From Bacteroidales bacterium (lineage in GTDB: Bacteria; Bacteroidota; Bacteroidia; Bacteroidales; UBA7960), in contig SLNU01000256.1 in NCBI GenBank assembly GCA_007132865.1, positions 1 to 8,103 on the forward strand: a DNA stretch of 8,103 nucleotides. The letters are read 5' to 3'. The notes beneath the pieces were generated by a model that was given only the letters and a program-made list of their open reading frames with translations, made no database searches and had not been told where the DNA came from. Position numbers and translations under genes: made by a program. Below are positions 1 through 6,470 of the stretch, piece after piece; positions within the stretch are counted from its first letter, which is position 1; each line of letters starts with the position of its first letter.

Positions 1-133
1 ACACCCAACACCCAATACCCAACACCCAACAGCCAACACCCAACAGCCAATAGCCAACACCCAACACCCAACAGCCAACACCCAACAGCCAACAGCCAAC
101 AGCCAATAGCCAACACCCAACAACCAACAACCA
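1..133. repeat. Heptanucleotide tandem repeat array, 19 units
   Basis: Nineteen head-to-tail 7-base units fill this stretch without a gap. Only unit positions 2 (C or T) and 4 (C, G or A) vary; the observed types are ACACCCA, ACAGCCA, ATACCCA, ATAGCCA and, for the last two units, ACAACCA. The array ends where the sequence turns into a T run at about 135, roughly 19 bases before the -33 element of the rplU promoter. Its left end is not seen because the window starts inside it. Because 7 is not a multiple of 3 and the units lack stops, all frames read open through it, but this does not indicate a gene. The function is unknown; slippage-prone intergenic repeats of this kind can differ in length between strains (inference). 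Confidence 0.95.
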
Positions 134-151
134 ATTTTTTTACCGGAGTCC

Positions 152-181
152 TTGTTCCTTATTTAATTTTACTTATCTTTG
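152..181 (+). promoter_or_regulatory. Bacteroidota-type promoter of rplU-rpmA
   Basis: A TTG at 152-154 is followed, after exactly 19 bases, by TATCTTTG at 174-181. This fits the phylum's primary-sigma consensus (TTTG at -33, TAnnTTTG at -7). Transcription would start near 186-189, leaving an untranslated leader of about 36-39 bases before the rplU ATG at 225. The leader has no Shine-Dalgarno sequence and is A/T-rich, as is usual in this phylum. The start point is inferred from the spacing. Confidence 0.75.
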
Positions 182-224
182 CACCCCAATATCAGAAGTA
201 AATCATTTTAATTCAGCACATATA

Positions 225-536
225 ATGTACGCAATTGTTGAGATAGGTGGTCAGCAGTTTAAGATCCAGAAGGATCAGAAGCTATTTGTGAACCTGATGG
301 AAGATGAGGCAGGCAGTGACCTTGAATTTGCAAGGGTATTGTTGCTGGCCGACGGGGACACGATTCAGGTGGGCACCCCCGTTTTAGAGGGTGTTAAGGT
401 AAAGGCCAAGGTGCTTGCCCATGTGAAAGCCGACAAGGTGCTTGTTTTCAAAAAGAAAAGGCGCAAGGGTTACCAGAAGCTTAACGGACACCGTCAGCCG
501 CTGACCCAGATTCAGATCGAAGAAATCATTGCTTAG
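225..536 (+). CDS. rplU: 50S ribosomal protein L21
   Basis: L21 is a large-subunit ribosomal protein that binds 23S rRNA. The 103-residue product has the usual family length. It opens with MYAIVEIGGQQFKIQ and carries the basic signature VFKKKRRKGYQKLNGHRQ near residues 74-91, rich in Lys and Arg for rRNA contact, followed by a short acidic tail. The ATG at 225 is chosen because it gives the canonical N-terminus. It is the first gene of a two-gene operon with rpmA, 28 bases downstream, as in many bacteria. A Bacteroidota-type promoter lies just upstream, and a heptamer repeat array lies beyond that. Nothing in the protein is unusual. Confidence 0.98.
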   Translation: MYAIVEIGGQQFKIQKDQKLFVNLMEDEAGSDLEFARVLLLADGDTIQVGTPVLEGVKVKAKVLAHVKADKVLVFKKKRRKGYQKLNGHRQPLTQIQIEEIIA

Positions 537-564
537 TATCCGACAACAAAAAAAATAAAGACCC

Positions 565-828
565 ATGGCACACAAGAAAGGAGTTGGTAGCTCAAGAAAC
601 GGACGCGAATCACATAGCAAGCGTCTTGGTGTAAAAGTATTTGGCGGCCAGTTGGCGATTGCCGGAAACATCCTTGTAAGGCAAAGGGGAACCACCCATA
701 ATCCCGGTGTAAACGTCGGTATGGGCAAGGACCATACCCTCTTTGCGCTGACAGACGGGGAAGTGGTATTCAAGAAAAAGGCCGATAACAAATCCTACGT
801 CTCGGTTGTTCCCGCGGAAGCGAAATAG
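565..828 (+). CDS. rpmA: 50S ribosomal protein L27
   Basis: L27 lies close to the peptidyl transferase centre, where its flexible N-terminus contacts tRNA (family knowledge). The 87-residue product begins [14 protein letters not shown], the mature form, with no cleavable N-terminal extension of the kind found in Firmicutes. Residues 15-45 hold the characteristic [12 protein letters not shown] and [13 protein letters not shown] segments, and the G-x-G-x-D-H-T-L-F segment follows at about residues 52-60. The gene starts 28 bases after the rplU stop, behind an A-rich spacer rather than a Shine-Dalgarno sequence. A strong terminator follows the stop by about 24 bases, so the pair is probably transcribed as one short unit separate from serS. 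Confidence 0.98.
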   Translation: MAHKKGVGSSRNGRESHSKRLGVKVFGGQLAIAGNILVRQRGTTHNPGVNVGMGKDHTLFALTDGEVVFKKKADNKSYVSVVPAEAK

Positions 829-851
829 TCCGGGATAAGGCCTGTTGCATT

Positions 852-885
852 AAAAAAAGATCCTGCCCCGGCAGGATTTTTTTTT
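852..885 (+). terminator. Intrinsic terminator of rplU-rpmA
   Basis: A stem ATCCTGC (860-866) pairs perfectly with GCAGGAT (871-877) around the loop CCCG, followed by nine consecutive Ts (877-885). An A run at 852-858 can extend the stem by pairing with the Ts and would also supply a U tract in the opposite direction, so the element could work on both strands. No - strand gene nearby would use it. Confidence 0.92.
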
Positions 886-946
886 GCCGCCTATTTATTT
901 AATTTTACAATAGGAAACAAATCGCTTCTGAAATAATAAATTCAAG

Positions 947-2215
947 ATGATCGAACTCAATCTGATCCGCAGCAGGGGTCCTGAAGTCACGGAACGCCTG
1001 AAAGTAAAAAACTTCGATGCGGCCGACATCATAAAAAACCTCGGGTGTGTGGACGAAGACAGGCGCAAGACCCTGAAACAGCTGGAGGACCTGCTGGCTG
1101 AAGGCAATGTGCTGGCCCGGCAGATCGGGCAGCTGATGAAGGAGGGCAAAAAGGCACAGGCAGAAGAAATGAAGGAGCGTACAGCCGCGCTGAAAATCGA
1201 GACCAAAAGGCTGCAGGAGAAGCTGGAGCAGTACTCCAGCGGGCAGAATGAACTGCTGGTGCAGCTTCCGAACATTCCGCATCCGATGGTTCCTGCAGGA
1301 AAGTCATCCGACGATAACCAGATCATTTCTGAGGAGGGGCAGGTCCCGGAACTTGGTGAGGGGGCGCTGGCGCATTGGGACCTGGCAAAAAATTATGGCC
1401 TGGTGGATTTTGAACTGGGTACCAAGATTACCGGTGCGGGTTTCCCGGTTTATCGCGGCAAGGGTGCCAAGATGCAAAGGGCGCTGATCAGTTTCTTTCT
1501 GGATGAGGCCATTGCAGCGGGTTATACGGAGTACCAGCCACCCCTGCTGGTGAACGAGGACTCGGCCTTCGGTACAGGACAGCTGCCGGATAAGGATGCC
1601 CAGATGTACCATGTCGGATCTGACAATCTGTTTTTGATCCCTACCGCCGAGGTGCCGGTGACCAATATTTTTCGGGACGTGATCCTGGATGAGCTGCCGG
1701 TGAAATGTGTGGCCTATTCTTCCTGCTTTCGCAGGGAGGCCGGATCTTACGGCAAGGATGTCAGGGGATTGAACCGCTTGCACCAGTTCGACAAGGTGGA
1801 GATCGTGCAGGTGGTCCATCCGGACAAGAGCTATGAGGTGCTTGACGAAATGGTGGAGCATGTGCGGGGATTGCTTCGCAAGCTGGAGCTGCCGTTCCGT
1901 GTGGCCAGGCTTTGTGGGGGCGACCTGAGCTTTGCCTCGGCCATGACTTACGATATGGAGGTGTATTCGGCCGCCCAGAAACGCTGGCTGGAGGTCAGCT
2001 CCATTTCCAATTTTGAGACATTCCAGTCGAACCGGATGAAAATGCGGTTCCGCTCAGGTGATGGAAAGAACATGCTTGCCCACACCCTGAACGGAAGTGC
2101 CCTGGCCCTGCCCAGGATCCTGGCGGCCCTGCTGGAGAACAACCAGGGGCCGGATGGGATCAGGATACCCAAAGCACTGGTTCCATATACGGGGTTTGAA
2201 CGGATCACCCAGTAA
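947..2215 (+). CDS. serS: Seryl-tRNA synthetase
   Basis: This class II aminoacyl-tRNA synthetase attaches serine to tRNA-Ser using ATP in the cytoplasm; family knowledge adds tRNA-Sec where present. The 422 residues match the family length. Residues about 27-105 form the charged helical arm that grips the long variable arm of tRNA-Ser. The catalytic core shows the serine-binding TAEVP loop at 233-237, motif 2 with FRREAGSYGKDVRGLNRLHQF from 261, the LCGGDLSFASAMTYDMEVY segment from 322, SSISNFETFQSNRM from 351, and motif 3 with GSALALPRILAALLENNQ at 383-400. The start gives the standard MIELNLIR N-terminus. An A/T-rich leader of about 60 bases separates it from the rpmA terminator; it contains TAATTTTA at 900-907, a one-mismatch -7 element without a good -33 partner, so its promoter is uncertain. 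Confidence 0.98.
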   Translation: MIELNLIRSRGPEVTERLKVKNFDAADIIKNLGCVDEDRRKTLKQLEDLLAEGNVLARQIGQLMKEGKKAQAEEMKERTAALKIETKRLQEKLEQYSSGQNELLVQLPNIPHPMVPAGKSSDDNQIISEEGQVPELGEGALAHWDLAKNYGLVDFELGTKITGAGFPVYRGKGAKMQRALISFFLDEAIAAGYTEYQPPLLVNEDSAFGTGQLPDKDAQMYHVGSDNLFLIPTAEVPVTNIFRDVILDELPVKCVAYSSCFRREAGSYGKDVRGLNRLHQFDKVEIVQVVHPDKSYEVLDEMVEHVRGLLRKLELPFRVARLCGGDLSFASAMTYDMEVYSAAQKRWLEVSSISNFETFQSNRMKMRFRSGDGKNMLAHTLNGSALALPRILAALLENNQGPDGIRIPKALVPYTGFERITQ

Positions 2216-2221
2216 GGGCTA

Positions 2222-2262
2222 TTCCGGCGCCGGAACATTCCGGCTTACCTGGCATCATGCCA
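2222..2262 (+). repeat. Inverted repeats between serS and the TPR gene
   Basis: TTCCGGCGCCGGAA (2222-2235) is a perfect 14-base palindrome. The right half, GCCGGAA (2229-2235), can instead pair with TTCCGGC at 2238-2244 across a 2-base spacer, so two hairpins compete for it. A second inverted repeat, TGGCAT-C-ATGCCA, lies at 2250-2262. No T run follows, so this is not a standard intrinsic terminator. It might be a 3' mRNA-stabilising structure for serS, a processing site or a protein-binding site; the role is not determined. Confidence 0.5.
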
Positions 2263-2345
2263 ATTGGGCCTGTCTGACGTCATTTCATGAAGACCTATCC
2301 GACTCCATAAACAAAACAATTTGTTTGCCGTGGCGTTTTAATACA

Positions 2346-4220
2346 ATGAGAATACTTCCCGCCATACTGCCTTTTTTGCTTTTGCTGCACACCCTTTCAC
2401 ACGCGCAGGTGCCCAGCCTGCCGCGCATTTTTACCCCGGGGGAGGCCCGGGAGGAAACAACCGTCAATACGCAGGAACAACTGGCGGCGCAGTATTTCCG
2501 TGAGGGCCGGTATGACATGGCCGTGGAGCTGTACGAAGAGCTTTTTGAATCGGACCGGGCTTCGGTGATTTATTCCCAATACCTGGAATGCCTGTTTGCG
2601 TTGGAGGACTATCGCAGGGCGGAACGGGTGGTGCGGGAGCAGATCCGGAGAAATCCCGGACAAATCAGGTTTGAGGTGGACCTGGGCTGGGTGCTTGAGC
2701 GCTCGGGGAACGAACGGCAGGCAAGGAGGCATTTTGATCAGCTGATTGGCGGACTCCCAGCCAGTCAGCAGGCTGTGATCGACCTGGCAGGCTCTTTTGA
2801 AAGAAGGGGGTTTGTCGACCGTGCCCTGGAAACCTTTATGCATGGCCGGCGCATGTTGGGAGCTTCCTACCCGTTCAACCTGCGCATTGCCCCGCTTTAT
2901 GAGCGCAAAGGGGACTACAAGGCCATGATGGATGAATACGTGGGATACCTGGAGGAGAATTTGTCGGAAATGGACCGGGTGAGGGGGATCCTGCAGGATG
3001 CCATCAACAACGATCCGGACTTTGCCAGGAACGATGCCCTTCGGGAGGTGCTGCTGGGCAGGACCCAGCGTTATCCCAATGCAAACCTTTATTCGGAGAT
3101 GCTGCTCTGGCTGTCTATACAGCAAAAGGATTTCCGCATGGCATTTATGCAGGCACGGGCGCTCGACAGGCGGTTCAGGCAGGAAGGGGAACTGGTGCTG
3201 GAAGTGGCCCAGCTGAGTGCTACAAATGAGAATTTTGACATTGCTGCGCAGGCATACAAGTATATACTGGAGAAAGGGGAGGAGGGGAGCCACTACCTGG
3301 ATGCCCTGGTCGGTAGCCTGGATGTCCGTTTCCAAAGCATTGCCTCCGGTTTTTCCCATGGCAGTGAGGAGTTGTTGGCGCTTGAGGTCGATTACCTGCA
3401 GGCATTGGACGACCTTGGCATTCACCCCAACACCGTGACCCTGGTGCGCAACCTGGCCAACCTGCAAGCCTTCCACCTGGGAAAGATCGAAGCCTCCACC
3501 ACATTGCTGAACGAGATTATAAACATGCCGCAGGCCAGTCAGCGGGTCCGCGCCGAATGCCGTATCGAGCTTGCAGATATCCTGCTGCTGACCGGGCAGG
3601 TATGGGATGCAACCCTGCTGTACTCACAGGTCGACAAGCAATACCGCGACAATCCGCTCGGACACGAAGCACGGTTTAAGAATGCACGGCTTTCCTATTT
3701 TATTGGTGAATTCGACTGGGCAAAGGCCCAGCTGGATATCCTGAAGGCGGCCACTTCCCGCCTGATCGCCAACGACGCCATGGCGCTTTCATTAAGGATA
3801 CAGGACAATGTCGGTTTTGACGGCGATACCGAGCCGCTGATGCGGTTTTCACGGGCCGAGAAACTGGTTTTTATGAACCTTTTTGAGGAAGCCCTGATGG
3901 CCCTGGATTCAATTCCCCAATTGTACCCGTCGCACGCCATAGTGGACGATGTGCTGTTTGCCAAGGCCGGGGTCTACCTGAAGCAGGGCAAGACGGAAAT
4001 GGCTGACAGCCTGCTGGCAAGGGTGGTGGAGGAGTATCCTGTCGGACTGCTGGCTGATGATGCCTTGTTCAGGCGAGCCCAGTTGTACGAGCAGGTGTTC
4101 AACGACCGTGAAAAAGCGATGGAGCTTTACCAGCAGCTGATGATCAACCATCCCGGGAGCCTGAATACCGTGAATGCCCGGAACCGTTTCAGGTACCTAA
4201 GGGGGGACCTCGTAAATTAA
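2346..4220 (+). CDS. Exported tetratricopeptide-repeat protein
   Basis: This is a 624-residue protein probably exported to the periplasm. Residues 1-20 look like a Sec signal peptide (MR, then an L/F-rich core, ending S-H-A before Q21); there is no lipobox cysteine. The rest is almost all helical repeat. TPR-like helix pairs are clear near residues 43-69 (YFREGRYDMAVELYEELFE), 73-101, 107-136 and 141-170, and again at about 535-565 and 570-603 (AQLYEQVFNDREKAMELYQQL). The middle is more divergent. The C-terminal repeats resemble those of BamD/YbgF-type envelope scaffolds, but no enzymatic domain is visible. The ATG at 2346 is preferred over upstream in-frame codons because it places the signal peptide at the N-terminus and avoids overlap with serS. 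It lies 130 bases after serS and 10 bases before rsmA, suggesting co-transcription with rsmA. I infer a protein-binding scaffold; its partner is unknown. Confidence 0.85.
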   Translation: MRILPAILPFLLLLHTLSHAQVPSLPRIFTPGEAREETTVNTQEQLAAQYFREGRYDMAVELYEELFESDRASVIYSQYLECLFALEDYRRAERVVREQIRRNPGQIRFEVDLGWVLERSGNERQARRHFDQLIGGLPASQQAVIDLAGSFERRGFVDRALETFMHGRRMLGASYPFNLRIAPLYERKGDYKAMMDEYVGYLEENLSEMDRVRGILQDAINNDPDFARNDALREVLLGRTQRYPNANLYSEMLLWLSIQQKDFRMAFMQARALDRRFRQEGELVLEVAQLSATNENFDIAAQAYKYILEKGEEGSHYLDALVGSLDVRFQSIASGFSHGSEELLALEVDYLQALDDLGIHPNTVTLVRNLANLQAFHLGKIEASTTLLNEIINMPQASQRVRAECRIELADILLLTGQVWDATLLYSQVDKQYRDNPLGHEARFKNARLSYFIGEFDWAKAQLDILKAATSRLIANDAMALSLRIQDNVGFDGDTEPLMRFSRAEKLVFMNLFEEALMALDSIPQLYPSHAIVDDVLFAKAGVYLKQGKTEMADSLLARVVEEYPVGLLADDALFRRAQLYEQVFNDREKAMELYQQLMINHPGSLNTVNARNRFRYLRGDLVN

Positions 4221-4230
4221 TACCAGTTTT

Positions 4231-5034
4231 ATGCCTGCCTATCAGCCTGTAAAGCCAAAAAAGCGCCTTGGGCAGCATTTCCTCAAAGATACTTCCATTG
4301 CGGAAAGAGTGGCTGGCAGCCTGACCGGTCATGGCGGTTATGATTTGGTTGTGGAAGTCGGACCCGGAACGGGTGCCCTGACAAAATACCTGGTTGATCA
4401 TCCGGATTTTCGTTGGATGGGTGTGGAGGTGGATCGGGAGTCCGTCGATTTTCTGCGCAAAACCTATCCCGCATTGGCAGACCATGTGTTGGAGAAAGAC
4501 TTCCTGAGGCTGGATGTCAACCGGTATTTCGGGGACGGGCAATTCGCCGTTGCGGGGAACTTCCCTTACAATATTTCTACCCAGATTCTTTTCAAGGTTT
4601 TGGAACACCGGGACCAGGTGCCGGAGCTGGTGGGTATGTTCCAGAAGGAAGTGGCCCAGCGCATTGCCTCCGGTCCGGGTAACAAGGTTTATGGCATCCT
4701 GAGTGTGCTGGTACAGGCTTTCTACGAAGTCGAGCTGTTGTTCCAGGTCAGCGAGCATGTGTTTGATCCCCCTCCGAAAGTAAAATCAGCTGTGATCAGA
4801 ATAAAACGCAGGGAGGATTTTACCCTTGCCTGTGATGAGAAAAAGTTCTTTGTGCTCGTGAAAACCGCATTCAACCAGAGGCGGAAGACCTTGCGCAATG
4901 CACTGCGCTCCATGAATATTGACTGGGATCAGGTTCCGGACCATATGGCGGGCCTGCGTGCCGAAAGACTTGAAGTGAAAGATTTTGTGCAGTTGGTCAA
5001 TGCCGTTGGAATTTCTTCATCCCACAACCAATAA
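4231..5034 (+). CDS. rsmA: 16S rRNA (adenine1518-N6/adenine1519-N6)-dimethyltransferase
   Basis: RsmA (KsgA) transfers four methyl groups from S-adenosylmethionine to two adjacent adenines in the 3'-terminal hairpin of 16S rRNA, late in small-subunit assembly. The 267 residues are the normal length. The N-terminal KKRLGQHFLKD (10-20), the SAM-binding motif VVEVGPGTGALT (40-51), the acidic ribose-binding residue in GVEVDRE (64-70), KDFLRLD (89-95) and the catalytic NFPYNIST (110-117, equivalent to NLPY) are all present. The C-terminal rRNA-binding part has VFDPPPKVKSAVIRIKRR (177-194) and FNQRRKTLRNALR (214-226). The gene begins 10 bases after the TPR gene stop without a Shine-Dalgarno sequence, so it is probably translated from a shared mRNA. 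Confidence 0.97.
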   Translation: MPAYQPVKPKKRLGQHFLKDTSIAERVAGSLTGHGGYDLVVEVGPGTGALTKYLVDHPDFRWMGVEVDRESVDFLRKTYPALADHVLEKDFLRLDVNRYFGDGQFAVAGNFPYNISTQILFKVLEHRDQVPELVGMFQKEVAQRIASGPGNKVYGILSVLVQAFYEVELLFQVSEHVFDPPPKVKSAVIRIKRREDFTLACDEKKFFVLVKTAFNQRRKTLRNALRSMNIDWDQVPDHMAGLRAERLEVKDFVQLVNAVGISSSHNQ

Positions 5035-5061
5035 TATGTTTATTTTTATGGTTGAAATCGG

Positions 5062-6468
5062 ATGGCAACAAAAAAGCATAAAAATTTTGAGTACGCCGGG
5101 CACACCGGAGGCTTAGACGGGCAAGGGAAAAACCTGCATGCCTTCCATTGCTTTGACACCCCGAACGGCTTTGCCTATGTTGTGGTTGGGTCAGATCAGG
5201 ACGTCGGACCCGGCAAATCTCTTGCGGCAACGGTTATGGAGCGGCTGCAGTATTACCTTGAGATTGAGGAGGAGGCCTCTCCTGCCGATGCAGTCCGTAA
5301 TGCCCTGGTATATGTGAATGGATATATTCATACCCTGGCGAAAAAGGACCCATCCCTGCAGTCCGGCGAACTTAGTTGCTTGTGCGTGTTGTTGAGGGAC
5401 CAGAAGGTATATTATGCCTGGGTCGGACAGGTATGTCTGCACTTGTTCACCGGGAAGAAGCTTGTTCCGCTGACCTGGGAGGTTTTCTCAGGGGATGAGG
5501 GTGGCAGGGACGGATCCGGCAGGCCATGGGAACTGGCTTTTCTGGGGAATCAGCAATTCCTTGACCCGGGCCTGTGCAAAGAAGCCCTTGTCCCGGTCGA
5601 CGGAGACATGCTCATTCTCGGGTCCAGCGGGTTCTGCCTGGGTCCGGATGAAAAACACATCCGAAATGTGCTGACCGACTCCATGCCCACACATACCAAA
5701 GCCCTGCGCCTGACCTGTAAAACCGGAAAGGATGAGGATGAGGCACCCATGGCCGTGGCCCTGGTCAGGTTCTATAATATGGATCAGGAAGAACGCTCCT
5801 TTGTGGCGGGGAGTATGCCTGAGGTGGTAGCCGCTGAAGGCCGTAAGGGAAGGGAAGGTGTTGCCTGGGACCTCTCCAATCCATGGGTAAAAAAGATTTT
5901 GATCGGCGTCGCTTTGGTATTTGTGGCCTATATGCTCTATGATATGTTCCTTGTCAACCCACGTCCTGCCAGACAGGTTTCACAGCTTGGCGAACAGGAG
6001 CTGGCGCTGGATGGCGATTCGCTGCTGGATACCCTGGGAACTGTACCGGCCGACCAGTCCGCCAGGCAGGGAAGGATTGAGCCTGCAGCCGGAGTGCAGC
6101 CTGCTGCCCCTGCTGCGGATGCACAGGCGGTTGCTCCCGCTGCAGAACGACCTGCTGGTCCGGCTGGTCCGTTGCCTGCCGACAGGGCCTACACGGTAAG
6201 GAGTGGCGATACCTGGGGAAGAATCTACAGGGAATTTGAAGTATGTTCGTGGTTTATCAGGAACCATCCCCCGAACAGCGGAAAATTTGACCGCTCCGGA
6301 AACCCGGTGGCCGGTGCCGGTTTGATGATTCCGGTGATGTATTCAGCAAGCCAACGACTGAACCCCAACCACTACAGCGAATTCACCACCGACAAGGTAG
6401 GCAATTCATGCCAAAATGCAAACCGGGACTTCCTGCGTCGCTTTGAGGAGGGCCTTCGGACACGCTGA
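5062..6468 (+). CDS. PP2C-like (probably inactive) domain, membrane helix and LysM domain
   Basis: This 468-residue protein has no signal peptide. Residues about 8-240 have the order and spacing of a PP2C-type Ser/Thr phosphatase: FAYVVVGSDQDVGPGKSLA (37-55) stands where VADGMGGHxxGxxAS is expected, YYAWVGQVCLHLF (117-129) where the vGDSRxyl strand is expected, LVPLTWE matches the following 'lT' strand, GDMLILGSSGFC (181-192) matches D-x-LLCSDGL, and DEAPMAVALV (226-235) matches DN-x-T. The metal-binding Asp/Gly residues are replaced at nearly every site, suggesting a pseudophosphatase. A membrane helix follows at about 279-298, with two lysines on its cytoplasmic side. Then come a Pro/Ala-rich linker (about 329-374) and a LysM-like domain from about 376 (YTVRSGDTWGRIYREF), expected in the periplasm to bind peptidoglycan. 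The gene starts 27 bases after rsmA and ends 2 bases from convergent lysC. LysM is a fairly firm call; the PP2C fold is inferred from weak similarity. Confidence 0.75.
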   Translation: MATKKHKNFEYAGHTGGLDGQGKNLHAFHCFDTPNGFAYVVVGSDQDVGPGKSLAATVMERLQYYLEIEEEASPADAVRNALVYVNGYIHTLAKKDPSLQSGELSCLCVLLRDQKVYYAWVGQVCLHLFTGKKLVPLTWEVFSGDEGGRDGSGRPWELAFLGNQQFLDPGLCKEALVPVDGDMLILGSSGFCLGPDEKHIRNVLTDSMPTHTKALRLTCKTGKDEDEAPMAVALVRFYNMDQEERSFVAGSMPEVVAAEGRKGREGVAWDLSNPWVKKILIGVALVFVAYMLYDMFLVNPRPARQVSQLGEQELALDGDSLLDTLGTVPADQSARQGRIEPAAGVQPAAPAADAQAVAPAAERPAGPAGPLPADRAYTVRSGDTWGRIYREFEVCSWFIRNHPPNSGKFDRSGNPVAGAGLMIPVMYSASQRLNPNHYSEFTTDKVGNSCQNANRDFLRRFEEGLRTR

Positions 6469-6470
6469 TC

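Noticed and set aside
1..133. CRISPR array.
   Set aside because: The units are 7 bases, directly adjacent and without unique spacers, so this is a simple tandem repeat.
1..201. A reading frame open on the + strand from the left edge through the repeats to TAA at 199-201, and open frames on the - strand through the same array.
   Set aside because: A stop-free 7-base unit keeps all frames open by construction. The translation is low-complexity and the frame runs through the rplU promoter, so it is not a credible gene end.
2314..2326. The 13-base inverted repeat AAACAA-T-TTGTTT as an operator for the TPR gene.
   Set aside because: It is short and A/T-rich, no promoter elements are properly spaced around it, and no second copy is seen in the window.
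2097..2345. An N-terminal extension of the TPR protein starting inside serS.
   Set aside because: It would overlap serS out of frame and bury a clear signal peptide that begins at 2346.
2397..3476. A 359-codon - strand open frame opposite the TPR gene.
   Set aside because: It is a shadow frame of the GC-rich TPR coding sequence, with no recognisable motifs and no promoter.
5036..5116. A short upstream frame of 26 codons (ATG at 5036) overlapping the start of the LysM gene in another frame.
   Set aside because: There is no evidence of translation, and such short A/T-rich frames are expected by chance in the spacer.
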